Assembly: GCF_963678635.1 (NCBI RefSeq)
Contig: NC_087071.1
Coordinates: 47,166,889 to 47,230,888, forward strand
Length of the DNA: 64,000 nucleotides
Source: Symsagittifera roscoffensis
Lineage: Eukaryota > Xenacoelomorpha > Acoela > Convolutidae
Direction: 5' to 3'
The notes beneath the pieces are model-generated. The model worked only from the letters and a program-made list of their open reading frames with translations, ran no database searches and had not been told where the DNA came from. A program made the translations under genes and the position numbers. Shown here in pieces: positions 43,301 through 53,900 of this stretch (positions within the stretch are counted from its first letter, which is position 1; every line of letters begins with the position of its first letter).

Positions 43301-45818
43301 AATTAGCAGATATCCTCATTGTATTGGATGAAGTCCTCTTGCTAGTGATATCGAATTTCGCCAGACAACTCAAGTTCAGTCCGGCTATAGGCGATGAACA
43401 CCCAATAATAAATCACTTGACGGCTAGCTTGTGGTTCCGAAGTATGGATTTGACCATCACGAGCTTCACCAGGAAGTCAAGGGGACCAAGTAACGAGAGA
43501 AAAAAATGTGGCTGTGACTGAGAAGCAACTGGAGTCGATGATGTACCGACTAACCCAAGAGAGAGGCAGGTGGCCGTTCCTAACACCAAGGCTAGAAAAC
43601 GCCACAGACAAGACAAGGGAGAACGCCCCACCTCTTGTGAAGCAGATCTGGAGATTTCTTGAAGAGCATTTGGAAGTGGCCGAGAGTAGGGAGATGACGG
43701 TGACCAGGTTCGTCACGGCTGCAAACGAGGTCACCATCGGGGGATTCTGGAGGGACACGCGAAGGGCGAGCTGAGGACAAGAAAAGATCACGAGATTCTC
43801 AAGTTCTTGAGTCCTTGTTGGTAGAAGGAATTCATGGCTGGAGTGCTTAGTGCGGAAGAGACCATTTTCGGGGCCTTTGTACAAGAAATACTGAGCATGC
43901 CCATAAGCTTTTGGTTGGCCCTGTACCTAGTTTACCCGAGGTACCTATTCAACATGGGTCCAGCGTATATGTTCAGTCGGGGTGTGGAAACACTACGGAT
44001 TGATGGATATCTGGCACTGGTGCTCCTGACCCATGGTGAGCTGATGTCATTTCATCGGCTGATGAAATATGGGGAGCCCCTGTCGATGGGGAAGACCCTC
44101 TCGAGTATAGACACCTACTCGTATAAATGTGCTGCGGGACTGAAGACGCTGCTGGTGGAATATCTCCTGATGCAGAATCGACATATGACTGGCGAGGAGG
44201 TTCTTCTCCTCGCCAGTCATATGTCGATTCTGCATCAGGAGATATTCCACCAGCAGCGTCTTCAGTCGCGCAGCACATTTATACGAGTAGGAAGGGTTCA
44301 AAAGAGTTGGAAGGGTTGGATGGAGACAAGGAGGTCGAATCAGTGATGATAATGACGACACCCCCAAGTAGAGACGTGAAGTCTCGCAAGAGAAAGAGAG
44401 AGGTAGAAGGTTTGAGTACTCCATCGGCGGACGCAGTCTCAGAGAAAAACCTGAGAAGAAGGCTCCCATGGTTCTGGCACGGCGGAAGACAGCAGCCTTC
44501 AAGATCAGCTCCGAACCAAGGAAATTGCTCGAGGTAGAAAAAGAGATGGAAGTTTCCACCAGTTTGGCAACAGAAGAAGACTTCCGACCCCAGAAGACGA
44601 ATACGAAGAGGGGTACGACGAGTGGACAGACCTGGGAAGTGGATGTTGGCAAGGAATGGATCTCAAGTGGACACCAGGCCACCGGGAAGCAAGTAACTAG
44701 TGATCCTCTTGAGAGGAACAAAACGAGGAGTACCTCCCGGCCGTGGTGGGTGGCTCTGGAGACATTGAAGGAGCTAGAAGACTGCCTAAAGAAACTCGAT
44801 AGTGGAGTGTCGCGCAAGCGACGCAATTGGGCTACCCATCAAAAGGCTGAGATTAACAAGTTAGAAGTGGGGAGCCAACTGAAAAGAACTTAGCAGAACT
44901 TATTGCGGGATCATTTTGAGGAAGCGATGAGGACACCCTCATCGGCGTTGCCATTGATGACGAATCCCATCGTTAGAACGGCGGGACAACTGATGTTCGC
45001 ATGGAGCCTGGTGTGAATAGAATTAGAGACGTTAACTCACATGACAAGTTGAAACTGGGTAGAAAAAATCTGGAAGTTTATCAAATGCTAACGCAACACG
45101 TCGCCAGGGATAATTCAGGCTTGAGTCTAGCAAGGAGGAAAGATGCTACTTGTTTCTTGAGTTGGATAATGTCGCTGATGACTGATAATACCGTCCTAGC
45201 GTGTCAACAGAGAGCCATTGGAAGTAATACAATGGAAAGGAGGATCTCAGCAGTCATTCTGAACGTGTACCAAAGCACTGGGATAGAGAAGGAGGATGGT
45301 TCCAGGCAGTCTCTGGAGAGTCACAGAAAGCTAGATAAGATACGGAGGTTTTATAACAAAAAGTTTGAGGAGGGACATGACGTGCATCGCAACTTGGCCT
45401 CGTCAGGGGAATACTCAAAACCCAACAAGAAGTGAAAATATCAGTACGTGTCTGGAGTAATGGGGATAGCGTACAAGCCCTTCTTGGACTCGGAAGCCGG
45501 AGGCGCTCACATGAACCACGAGGTGGCGGAGCTACTGAAGTTTTGGACGGAGAAGCTAATAGAGATAGACACGGTGGAAAGAGAAAGACCAAGTTTGGGC
45601 ATGATTCTCGAGAAAGCACCAGAGGTAATAAGCGTGCCGCGCTCGAGTAAAAGAGTTGAACTGAAAAGGAGCAGAGGGAATGGATGCGGTCTTATGAACA
45701 ATTGAAGGCTTGGGAGGAGATTGTAATCAGCTCCGATGATGAAGAGGCACTGTTGAAACAGATTGTGGGGTCAGATGCGTCCGGGCCTAGTACCTCGAAG
45801 TTGAAGAGCGCGAGGTGA
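40316..45818 (+). pseudogene. Third ORF of copy 1 (coiled coil, SGNH hydrolase, hydrophobic segment), broken
   Basis: ATG at 40,316 matches copy 2. In order: MADRFWKSMPAALKMPTLDE, a coiled coil (40,740-41,020), the SGNH nucleophile region (GDSLL in frame with a shift near 41,550), IGTNDVSKGE (41,687 on), DGIHFDKPRG (41,975 on), the second SGNH-like region (AGSDFEGT, FAGMNDHLHATG), and the hydrophobic stretch FGAFVQEILSMPISFWLALY (43,848 on). It continues to TGA at 45,816-45,818, so the full protein would exceed 1,700 residues. Numerous stops, a 20-bp tandem duplication (42,732-42,771) and an 85-bp palindrome (44,115-44,290) interrupt it. Confidence 0.75.
44115..44290. repeat. 85-bp near-perfect palindrome, 6-base loop
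   Basis: Arms 44,115-44,199 and 44,206-44,290 with loop gttctt and a single mismatch (gcggg against gcgcg). As a result both strands encode the same peptide block (YSYKCAA.LKTLLVEYLLMQ). A palindrome this long and clean in coding DNA is unexpected. The matching part of copy 2 is beyond the window. Confidence 0.95.
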
Positions 45819-46260
45819 GCAGGTGGCTCCATGGGAAATTCTGGAGTCTTGAGTCTTGAGAGGGAAGGAAAGGGGATCGAGAGTGAACTCGGATAAAAAC
45901 TGGGCTCACAAAAAAGAAATTTTAACAAATGAGATATTGTTACTAATATGCTATATCTATAATATAAATCAAAATGCTGCATGACACTTTCCTGATTGAA
46001 AAGGACAAAAGAAATTTTAAATTATTAGCTTAAAAAGTGAAAATTCAAAAGTGCAGGTGTATGCAGATTTTGATTGCTGTTTAGCAATAGTGTGAAAATT
46101 TTAAATGGTTGTGAATTTTGGGGTGTAGATAAACTTAAGTCTGCTGCAAACTTCTGTAAATGACCACTGGCACTGTAGCTTGAGCAACACTCGGAATTCT
46201 GGGGATTCGCTGACAGGCGGCAACGCGCGATGAGGACATCGATCTTGAGTCCGGGGAGTA
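45819..46260 (+). other. 3' untranslated internal region of copy 1
   Basis: 440 bases between the last stop and the 3' LTR. No coding. The sequence just before the LTR (gagtccggggagta) is only weakly purine-rich, so the polypurine tract is unclear. Confidence 0.6.
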
Positions 46261-47140
46261 TGTGCCAGTCGGTCATATTTGGAAGTTTGACCTTGAGCAG
46301 TGTGCGGAAGGCATAATTTTGGGGTCAAATTCAAATTTTCAAAAATTCGAAGGGATCCTGTCATGCTCAGTTTTCTCGCGGAAACTGAAAATATCAAAAA
46401 AAAAGAAGATCAGAACAACCGAAACACAATTGAGGGAAAGTGGCAAATAAAAACAGTGGGAAATTGCTATTCGCAATTTCCGTCAAAAAAAGCGAGAGTA
46501 GAGCTGTCTTGTTTTTGACAGAAAATAATCAACTGAGAAGGGAGAGTAATCCCGAGTGGACCAGAGTGAACCTTCGGTGGAAAGGTGGAAAGCCGAAGTC
46601 TCCCAATGGTCCAGACCAAAAACTTATTTCTTGAGTGAAAACTGATTTATAACAAACTTCTCGAGTTAAACTTAATTACTCATCGATTCTAGAGTTACTT
46701 ACTAGTTTAACTACCTCTAATTCTCAAGTGTGCTGCTTTGTGAGTACCCAATTTAATTCTCTTGAGTGTGTTTTATGATTGTTATTTTGAGATAAGGGGA
46801 GTTTTAGGTTGATCGATCTGAAATGAATCGAAGTTCCACTGTCTAATAAAAAGCAACTGTACGGATTGTTCCGACCCTGTTTTTAAGGGCGTTCGTGTAT
46901 TTTGGGTATTTTGAGACGTAAGTATGGGGACGTTCTTATTTTCTGGACGGAGGGGGGTATTTTGGTAGTGGCTTTTAAGCTGTTTCGGGTTTTAGTCTCA
47001 TGTCGCAAGTGAAACGACTTGGCTCTGACCTTTTTGAGGTAGAAAAACACAAGAGAGAGTGTCCCTGACTCTTGAGCCAATGGTTATAGGGCCTATTTTT
47101 CTTAAGCCCCATATGTGACCGAAAGAGGCGACTGTTATAC
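46261..47140 (+). repeat. 3' LTR of copy 1
   Basis: Begins tgtgccagtcgg, ends gcgactgttataca. It has the same length as the 5' LTR within a few bases and the same subfamily signature (cagtgtgcggaaggcataat). AATAAA occurs near 46,845. Confidence 0.85.
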
Positions 47141-47630
47141 ATGGATGGGAACCACCAAACACACCACATACATGCCCATGTGTACAACCGTTCGCACTGA
47201 CGCACTCTCTACACTCTCCCAAAGGTGAATACACTCACCTTAGACATAATGAAGTTCGCGATACCTTAGCGACACTCCTGGACGAAGTATGCCATGATGT
47301 TGAAATAGAGCCGAAACTTCAATCGTTGGAAGGCGAAAGCTTTCACAACAGAACAACCACTACTGAAGATGACGCTGGACTTGACATCAAGGCAAATGGA
47401 CTCTGGGGAGGTCGATTCAGCCGAACCTTTTTCGATGTAAAATTTTTCAACCCCCATGCTAAATCCTGCCCTAAAACTATATCTGACGAACATACAAATA
47501 CCATGAGAGTGTCAAAACATTAAAATACCAACAAAGAATTCTGGATGTGCATCACAGCAGCTTTGTTCCACTAAATTTTGCGTGTACCGGAGGAGCAGCA
47601 CCGGGCTCTACAAAAATTATCCAGAAACAA
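47141..47630 (+). pseudogene. Family A C-terminal fragment between the two gypsy copies
   Basis: Matches about 13,880-14,360 of the family A element: GWEPPNTPHTCPC-like region, then DAGLDIKANGLWGGRFSRTFF of the nuclease core, ending at ccagaaacaa. It is cut on both sides by gypsy LTR termini. Its Cys/His cluster is damaged (cgcaCTG...CTCTcc). Confidence 0.85.
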
Positions 47631-48548
47631 TGTGCCAGTCGGTCATATTTGGAAGTTTGACCTTGAGAGGAGCAAAAAAACACTTGATTTTGGAGTGAAA
47701 TTTAATTTTTCAAAATTTCGAATGGAACCTGTCATGCACGATTTTCTCGCGAGAACTGAAAATCAGAAAAAGAAGTTAGAACAATTTCAGAACAATTGAG
47801 TCGCACACGCGGGAAAGTTGTAAGAAAAAGCAGTAGGAGATTGCTATTCGCAATTTCTGTCACTATAATAATCGAGAGTAGAGCTGTCCCATCTGTGACA
47901 GAGACGAGAGCATTCCCTCGAATTGGATTATAGCGACTGGAGTATTATTCGGAACTGGACTAGAGTGAACCTTCGGTGGAAAGGTGGACAGCTTGAGTGT
48001 CCTAATGGTTCACAAGAAAACTATTGTCTAGAGTATAAACTCGTTCTCATTGTTAAAACTATAAAACATTAGACTCATTTAGTTACGTTATTCAATTCTT
48101 GAGTTAACTACCGACTGGATTATTTCCCACTTCTTGAGCGTGCTACTATGTGAGTACAAATTTAAATTCCTAGAGTGTGTTTTATAATTGTTATGTTGAG
48201 GTAAGGCGAGTTTTAGGTTGATCCATCTGAAATGGATCAAAGTTCCACTGTCTAATAAAAAAGCAACTTAACGGATTGTTCCAACCCGGTTTTTAACGGC
48301 GTTCATGTATTTTGGGTATCTAGAGACCTAAGTATGGGGACGTTTCTAATTCTAGAGTGGGGGGATATTTTAGTAGTAGCCTTTAAGCTGTAACGGGTCG
48401 TAGTCTCATGTCACAAACGAACCGAACTGGCTCCGACCGTTCTTGAGGTAGAAAAACACAAGATATAGTGTCCCTGACCCTTGAGCCAGTGGTTATAGGG
48501 CCTATTTTTCTTAAACCTCATGTGTGACCGCAGTAGACGAATGTTACA
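47631..48548 (+). repeat. 5' LTR of copy 2
   Basis: 918 bp from tgtgccagtcgg to gaatgttaca, giving the TGT...ACA ends expected of an LTR. It differs from copy 1 after about 30 bases (gaggagcaaaaaaacacttg). AATAAA near 48,257. Confidence 0.85.
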
Positions 48549-50940
48549 TAGTGTTTTTATGGCGCTCCTGGGTGTTTACGACATCAAGACTACGGAGTCG
48601 AACCCGCTTGAGACAGCTTCGGGCTGAATGCCCATTCTAGAGTACCGGCGGTACGGTTCGACAGGAACGTGCAAACCTTCCGGTTGTACCGTGATAGCTT
48701 TTTAAGAAAACTCGAGAAAATTTCCTGGTACGCTCTCCGAACGAGGCTTAGCTAACCGAGTAAAGGGGGGCAACTAGGGGGACAAAAACACGAGCAAAAA
48801 GACAAAAAGCAAAACAAAAAAAACCAAAAAAGAATAGAAAAAGGAACAAAAACCATAAAACGAAAAAAGACAGTGACTTTGACACCAGATCAGTTGGATC
48901 AAACCTTTATATTAATTAAATAGTATACCCATACTGTTTTATAAGTTCGATCGTTTCGATCAATCTAGCAATTTAACCCAGTAACCATAATAAAGTGCCC
49001 GAGTGTGGGGCGTTGTCAAGGGTTTTCAGATAGTTTGGAACTTAGCTGGACAACAAGGAAACTTGACTGGAAGAGGTGACCAGCCGAGTGGGAGGGTTGT
49101 TCAGGAGTACCTGAGCTGAACCAATAGGAGACTCGACTGGAAGAGGTGACCGGCCGAGTGGGAAACTGGTTCAGGAACACTTGAGCTGGACCAATAGGAG
49201 ACTGGACTGGAACAGGTGACCAGTCGAGTGGGAAAGCAGCCAAGAAGGATTTGACAGTTCTCGAGTTCTCAAGTTGGGCAGAACGGGTATCGTTAGAATC
49301 CACATTACATTATAGGAGATAAGTGTAAAATTGGATAAGCGAAATCCCCCAGTTTTGAGGAACGTTTTTACTTGAGCAGGCCTGGAAACAGGTCTACGGT
49401 TTTCTCTTGAGAGGTTTAGCACCCGGCGCTCAAAGAAATTTTTAGGCTTAAGAAGGGGGGCTAGAAAGGGGGGAGGTTAGAAGGGGGACTGGTTAGGCTA
49501 GAGGTGAGCGGTTGCAAATTGTAAAAAGGGGAGAAACTAGAGTAACTAATTAATCGACATCGTTGACTTAGTTACATTAGCCATAACACGCGTTGGTGAT
49601 AATAGGTGAATATCCAAAATTCAACTCGAGTTAAGACTGGTACGCTGGTTGGTTTGGTAGGGGGGACCGGATATAGACAGCTTTTGTGATACCCCATAAT
49701 ATCACTAGTGGGGGGAGGAAAACGCGTGGCAATTAGGTACCAGACATTTTTTTTTAGACGAAAGGTAGACATTGGTCACCTTAGAATTTCAGGTGGGCTC
49801 ATTTTTCTGTTTTTATTATTTTTCTTACTTAGATTTTTGTTGCATTTTAGTGAGGATTTGTGTTTGGTTTTATACGAACAGGTGATCACAAGATACCTGC
49901 GCACCTACATTGAAATAGAAACAACCAAAAGAAGAGGGGGGTCAGCATTTGGCTTTTAAGAGAGGGTTTTTGGGAAAATTTTACTAGAGCTTGAGTGGTG
50001 GTACAAGGTACGGTGATTCAAGAAGACCCTACAACGAGGAAGACACTCCGTGACGAGTATTGGGACAAGACCGAAGAAGTCTTGGGACATAGTGGTCTTG
50101 GGACAGGGTCTTGGGACAGGGTCTTGGGACAGTGGTCTTGGGACAGGGTCTTGGGACAGGGTCTTGGGACAGGGTCTTGGGACAGTGGTCTTGGGACAGG
50201 GTCTTGGGACAGTGGTCTTGGGACAGTGGTCTTGGGACAGTGGTCTTGGGACAGGGTCTTGGGACAGTGGTCTTGGGACAGGGTCTTGGGACAGGGGTCT
50301 TGGGACAGTGGTCTTGGGACAGGGGTCTTGGGACAGGGTCTTGGGACAGTGGTCTTGGGACAGTGGTCTTGGGACAAGGGTCTTGGGACACTAGTCTTGG
50401 GACAGTAGTCTTGGGACACTAGCCTTGGGACACTAGTCTTGGGACAGTAGTCTTGGGACACTAGCCTTGGGACACTGGTCTTGGGACACTACCCTTGGGA
50501 CACTAGTCTTGGGACAGTAGTCTTGGGACAGTAGTCTTGGGACACTAGCCTTGGGACACTAGTCTTGGGACAGTAGTCTTGGGACACTAGTCTTGGGACA
50601 GTAGTCTTGGAACAGTGGCCTTGGTACAAGGGTCTTAGGACACTAGCGGAGAGTACTGTGATAGTGACGAATAGTCTTGGGACGGTATAAAAATTGAAGT
50701 AAAATTACAACAAGTGTGTCTTAAGACAAAATAAGACAAATCGAAATAGGTACGGTTGAGACCACATTAAGGGAAATTTTTCAAAGGTTTTAGAAAGAGA
50801 GCTACAACAAGGTTTTTAACACGTTGTACAAAATTTGTTACCACAAAAAATTTTTTTTTTGTTTTATTATTTTTTTTATTCTTAGAATAGAATCGTGTAT
50901 ATAATAAAATTGTAAATAAAAGCAGTTGTAAATAGAAATA
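48549..50940 (+). other. Leader of copy 2
   Basis: 2.4 kb. Starts tagtgtttttatggcgctcc as in the other copies (primer-binding-site candidate tggcgctcctgggtg). Three ~71-bp units with gactgga(a/c)..ggtgacc(a/g)g lie at about 49,055-49,240 (two in the other copies). The 14-bp minisatellite is at 50,083-50,640. No conserved upstream ORF. Confidence 0.7.
50083..50640. repeat. 14-bp minisatellite in the leader of copy 2
   Basis: About 40 units of the core cttgggaca with linkers gtggt, gggt, gtagt or ctagt. The position matches the array of copy 1 but the unit variants differ (gggt and ctag(t/c) types are special to this copy). All long frames across it are repeat artefacts. Confidence 0.95.
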
Positions 50941-53900
50941 ATGAGGCGGAGTAGGGTACCGGTGCTCGAAAAAAGGTCAAGTGGATCAAACACGAAATAT
51001 AGTTCATCGCTGCGCGGAACGACATCAACAGGCCCAAAAATAACAAAGAAGAACTTTTCAGTTAACATGGTCAGTACGAGGAGTGGCACCGAGAGCAAGA
51101 CACGAGAAGATGTGGGGGAAAAACAGGTGGAGCCCACAATCGAAATCGACCTAGAGACACCAGACCAGAGCGTAGATGAAGTGGAGAAGAGGACAACGGA
51201 ATCCACACCGATGCCCCACGTGGAAGACCAAAGTCCAAAAACCGTGGAGTTTTCACGAATAGACGCATTGGAAGACACAACAGGCAATACCCGAGAGACT
51301 GTGAAAAACGACTCTCAAGTGAAAAAGACATCCTTCACAGACAAGTTTGCAATGATGGTCGGACTCAAATCGAAAGAAAACGTGACTGAAGAACCAAAAA
51401 CAGAAAGAGCACGAACATTTGGTACAGTGAGCACGAAAGCGACAGAAGCCGGCCAGAATGAGGAACAAGCTAAAGCAGAGGCTACGGCCGAAGAGAAACC
51501 GACGGCTGACCATGAAGAGACTACCATTGAGCTGGGCGACTTGTTGGCGAAATTAAATCAGATCGACAAAAGACTTAAGAACAGTGAAGAAGACAGAGAG
51601 GTGATAAAAAAGGAGATAAGATACAACAAGCACGAGTATCTAGACAGTTATTTTAACCTAGCTAAGGCAACAGAGGAGAGACTCAAGGAAATGTCAGATA
51701 AGGTAGAAGCCACCAATGAAGAACGAGAAAAGAACATCAAAACAGACATGCAACAGTTGAAGAACCGATATGATGATGTCAACAGCCAATTAGGGAGCCT
51801 GGAAAGGAGAATGGACACAATGAGCAAGAGTCAAGCCGAGAGTTCGTGTGCAATACAGGCGAAGTTGGATGCAATCTTGAGAGGTTCTACTCCACAAGAA
51901 AGACCGGCAGCGGATCGTACGCAAGGCACCAGAGTTGACTTTGTAGAACCACAAAGGAACAAACGGCAATCGACACCGTTGCCCTTAACCAGGGATGCGA
52001 TAAGCATAGCACCAACAGCTGCGAAAACAATAATGAAGAATGGAACGTCGAATACAACGACTGGTCCGGGAGATGCAACAGCTAACAGCAACACAGGACC
52101 GGATGCTATGACATGGGCCAGCACTTGGGAGATGATGAACAGGACTCTAGAGGCCTTCGCCACGAGGAACACTGACTCGAGCGACAGGAGAGAGGGAAAA
52201 ACAAGAAAGACATTCAAGAAGCCAAAAGAATTCAAAGACGACTCTGATGGATGCATTGACACTTGGGTGGAAGTGATGAGATTACATCTAGAACAAGATA
52301 ACTTGAGTGACGAAAGACAAACATGTACAGCCATACTGAGCAACTTGGAAGGAACGGCATTAAAATGCGTGGTCGCAAAGAAGGAGGAAGAACGCGACAC
52401 CGCGGACAAGATCTTCGAGATATTGCTGAATCGATTCGGGTCAGGCATGAAGGGTCACCAAGCGATGATGCGATTTGAAAAGAGAAGGCAGAGGGACGAC
52501 GAGTCAATAGATCGGTTCCTAGATGACCTCGAGAGCTTGAGAAGGAGGAGTGACCCAGAGGAGTCGACAAGTAGACGGAATTTTAGCATTGCCTCGAAGT
52601 TCATCGATGGGGTGAAAAGTGATGACTTAAGGACAATGTTAGCAACATACTACACATTGTCGAAGGACAGCGCACCCACCCCAGAAGAAATGAGACAGAA
52701 ATCAAGAGAATACATGCTGATGAAACCTAAGAAGTTCTCATATTCTGAAAACAGGAACACGCAAGGGGGAAGCCAACCCCAGAGGTCATCATGGTACAAA
52801 CCTAGAGATGATATGGACAAGCGCAGATCATGCGCGAACTGCGGGTCAGCAGATCATCATGTGGCTGACTGCACAACGTACAAACAAGGCATGAAGAGCC
52901 TAGGTTATGCACCGGATGAAGAGGATATGAGCCAGATGGAGGAACACGAGTACTATAATGGCTTAATCATCAAGATAGGCGCCAGATGCTTCTTCTGTAA
53001 CCAGGAGGGGCACTTCAGAATGGATTGTCCCTTGTTCTGGGAAGCGGTCAAGGACCAGAATCACCCCAAACATAAGTTGGCATTAGCGGCGGTGCAGAAT
53101 CAGCGGAACAGGCAAAACGAGTTTGAATCTAGGAACTTAGGGGCACCAAACACCGAATTGCCGACGAAGACAGTGAAAGCTGTAACACATGTTAGCGGTG
53201 CGTTAGAGTCCGCGGCCGGGAGCTCTCTAGAGATAAATTATGAGAAAGCGGCGACGGAAGCAATTGCCAAAGTGAAACAAGATCTGGCTGCGAAAGAAAT
53301 AGAGCAACGACTAAAGTTGGAGATCGAAAGACAGAATTTTAACGAAGCATTAACCGGATCGAACTCAGTACCAGAGGCTAGAACGGGCTCAACAAAGAAC
53401 GGGAATTGTAACACCGTGAAAATGGTGACAGGTAAACCTTTTGGAATATCGAAAATCGGAGCAAGAATAATGTCGATAATCACAGTGGGCGGCCACGAAG
53501 TAACCAGAAACTTGAGCGAGCCAAGCGACCAGACGATAATGCACATTGACGTGTATGCAGACTACTTGATTGGAATAAGTCCACAAACGACTTCTAGAGC
53601 GCTCAGAGCACTACTCACGAGAGGGGGCAGCAAGTCGGTACGTGTTGATAATAGGTACACTGAAGCTTATGGTCCACACGAGGTGATGCTAAATATAGAT
53701 GGAATCAACATCTATACCAAGACGATGATAACATGCGACGAAGACCTAATTGGACAAATCTATGTAGGGAAAGAAGAGTTGAAAGTAAGGTCGATCGGAC
53801 ACTGTGCCATGCTTGAAGAAGATGCAATGAACATCGGGACGGAAGCAGACGTGACAGGGCACGTGCTAGACATAAATGGCAAAAAGACTCAGTTGCGTGG

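Larger units (their letters stand above)
27769..47140 (+). mobile_element. Giant Ty3/gypsy retrotransposon, copy 1, both LTRs, decayed (~19.4 kb)
   Basis: Two LTRs of about 880 bp in direct orientation (27,769-28,650 and 46,261-47,140), differing by roughly 6-8% by eye, enclose a 2.4-kb leader and gag, protease, RT, RNase H, integrase, a macrodomain-like region and a long third ORF. The order RT-RNase H-integrase and a GPF/Y-like module place it in Ty3/gypsy (Metaviridae). Twenty or more stops and frameshifts make it non-coding. Flanks differ (LTR fragment left, family A fragment right) and no target-site duplication is visible, so rearrangement after insertion is likely. The length is well above the usual 5-10 kb for gypsy elements. 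Confidence 0.85.

Noticed and set aside
44047-44826. 259-codon minus-strand ORF with similarity to the plus-strand peptide
   Set aside because: The similarity is caused by the 85-bp palindrome; the rest is antisense shadow.
48549-48620. Complete tRNA gene near gagtcgaaccc in the gypsy leader
   Set aside because: The complement contains a T-loop-like ggttcgactcc, but no matching acceptor, D or anticodon arms could be arranged.
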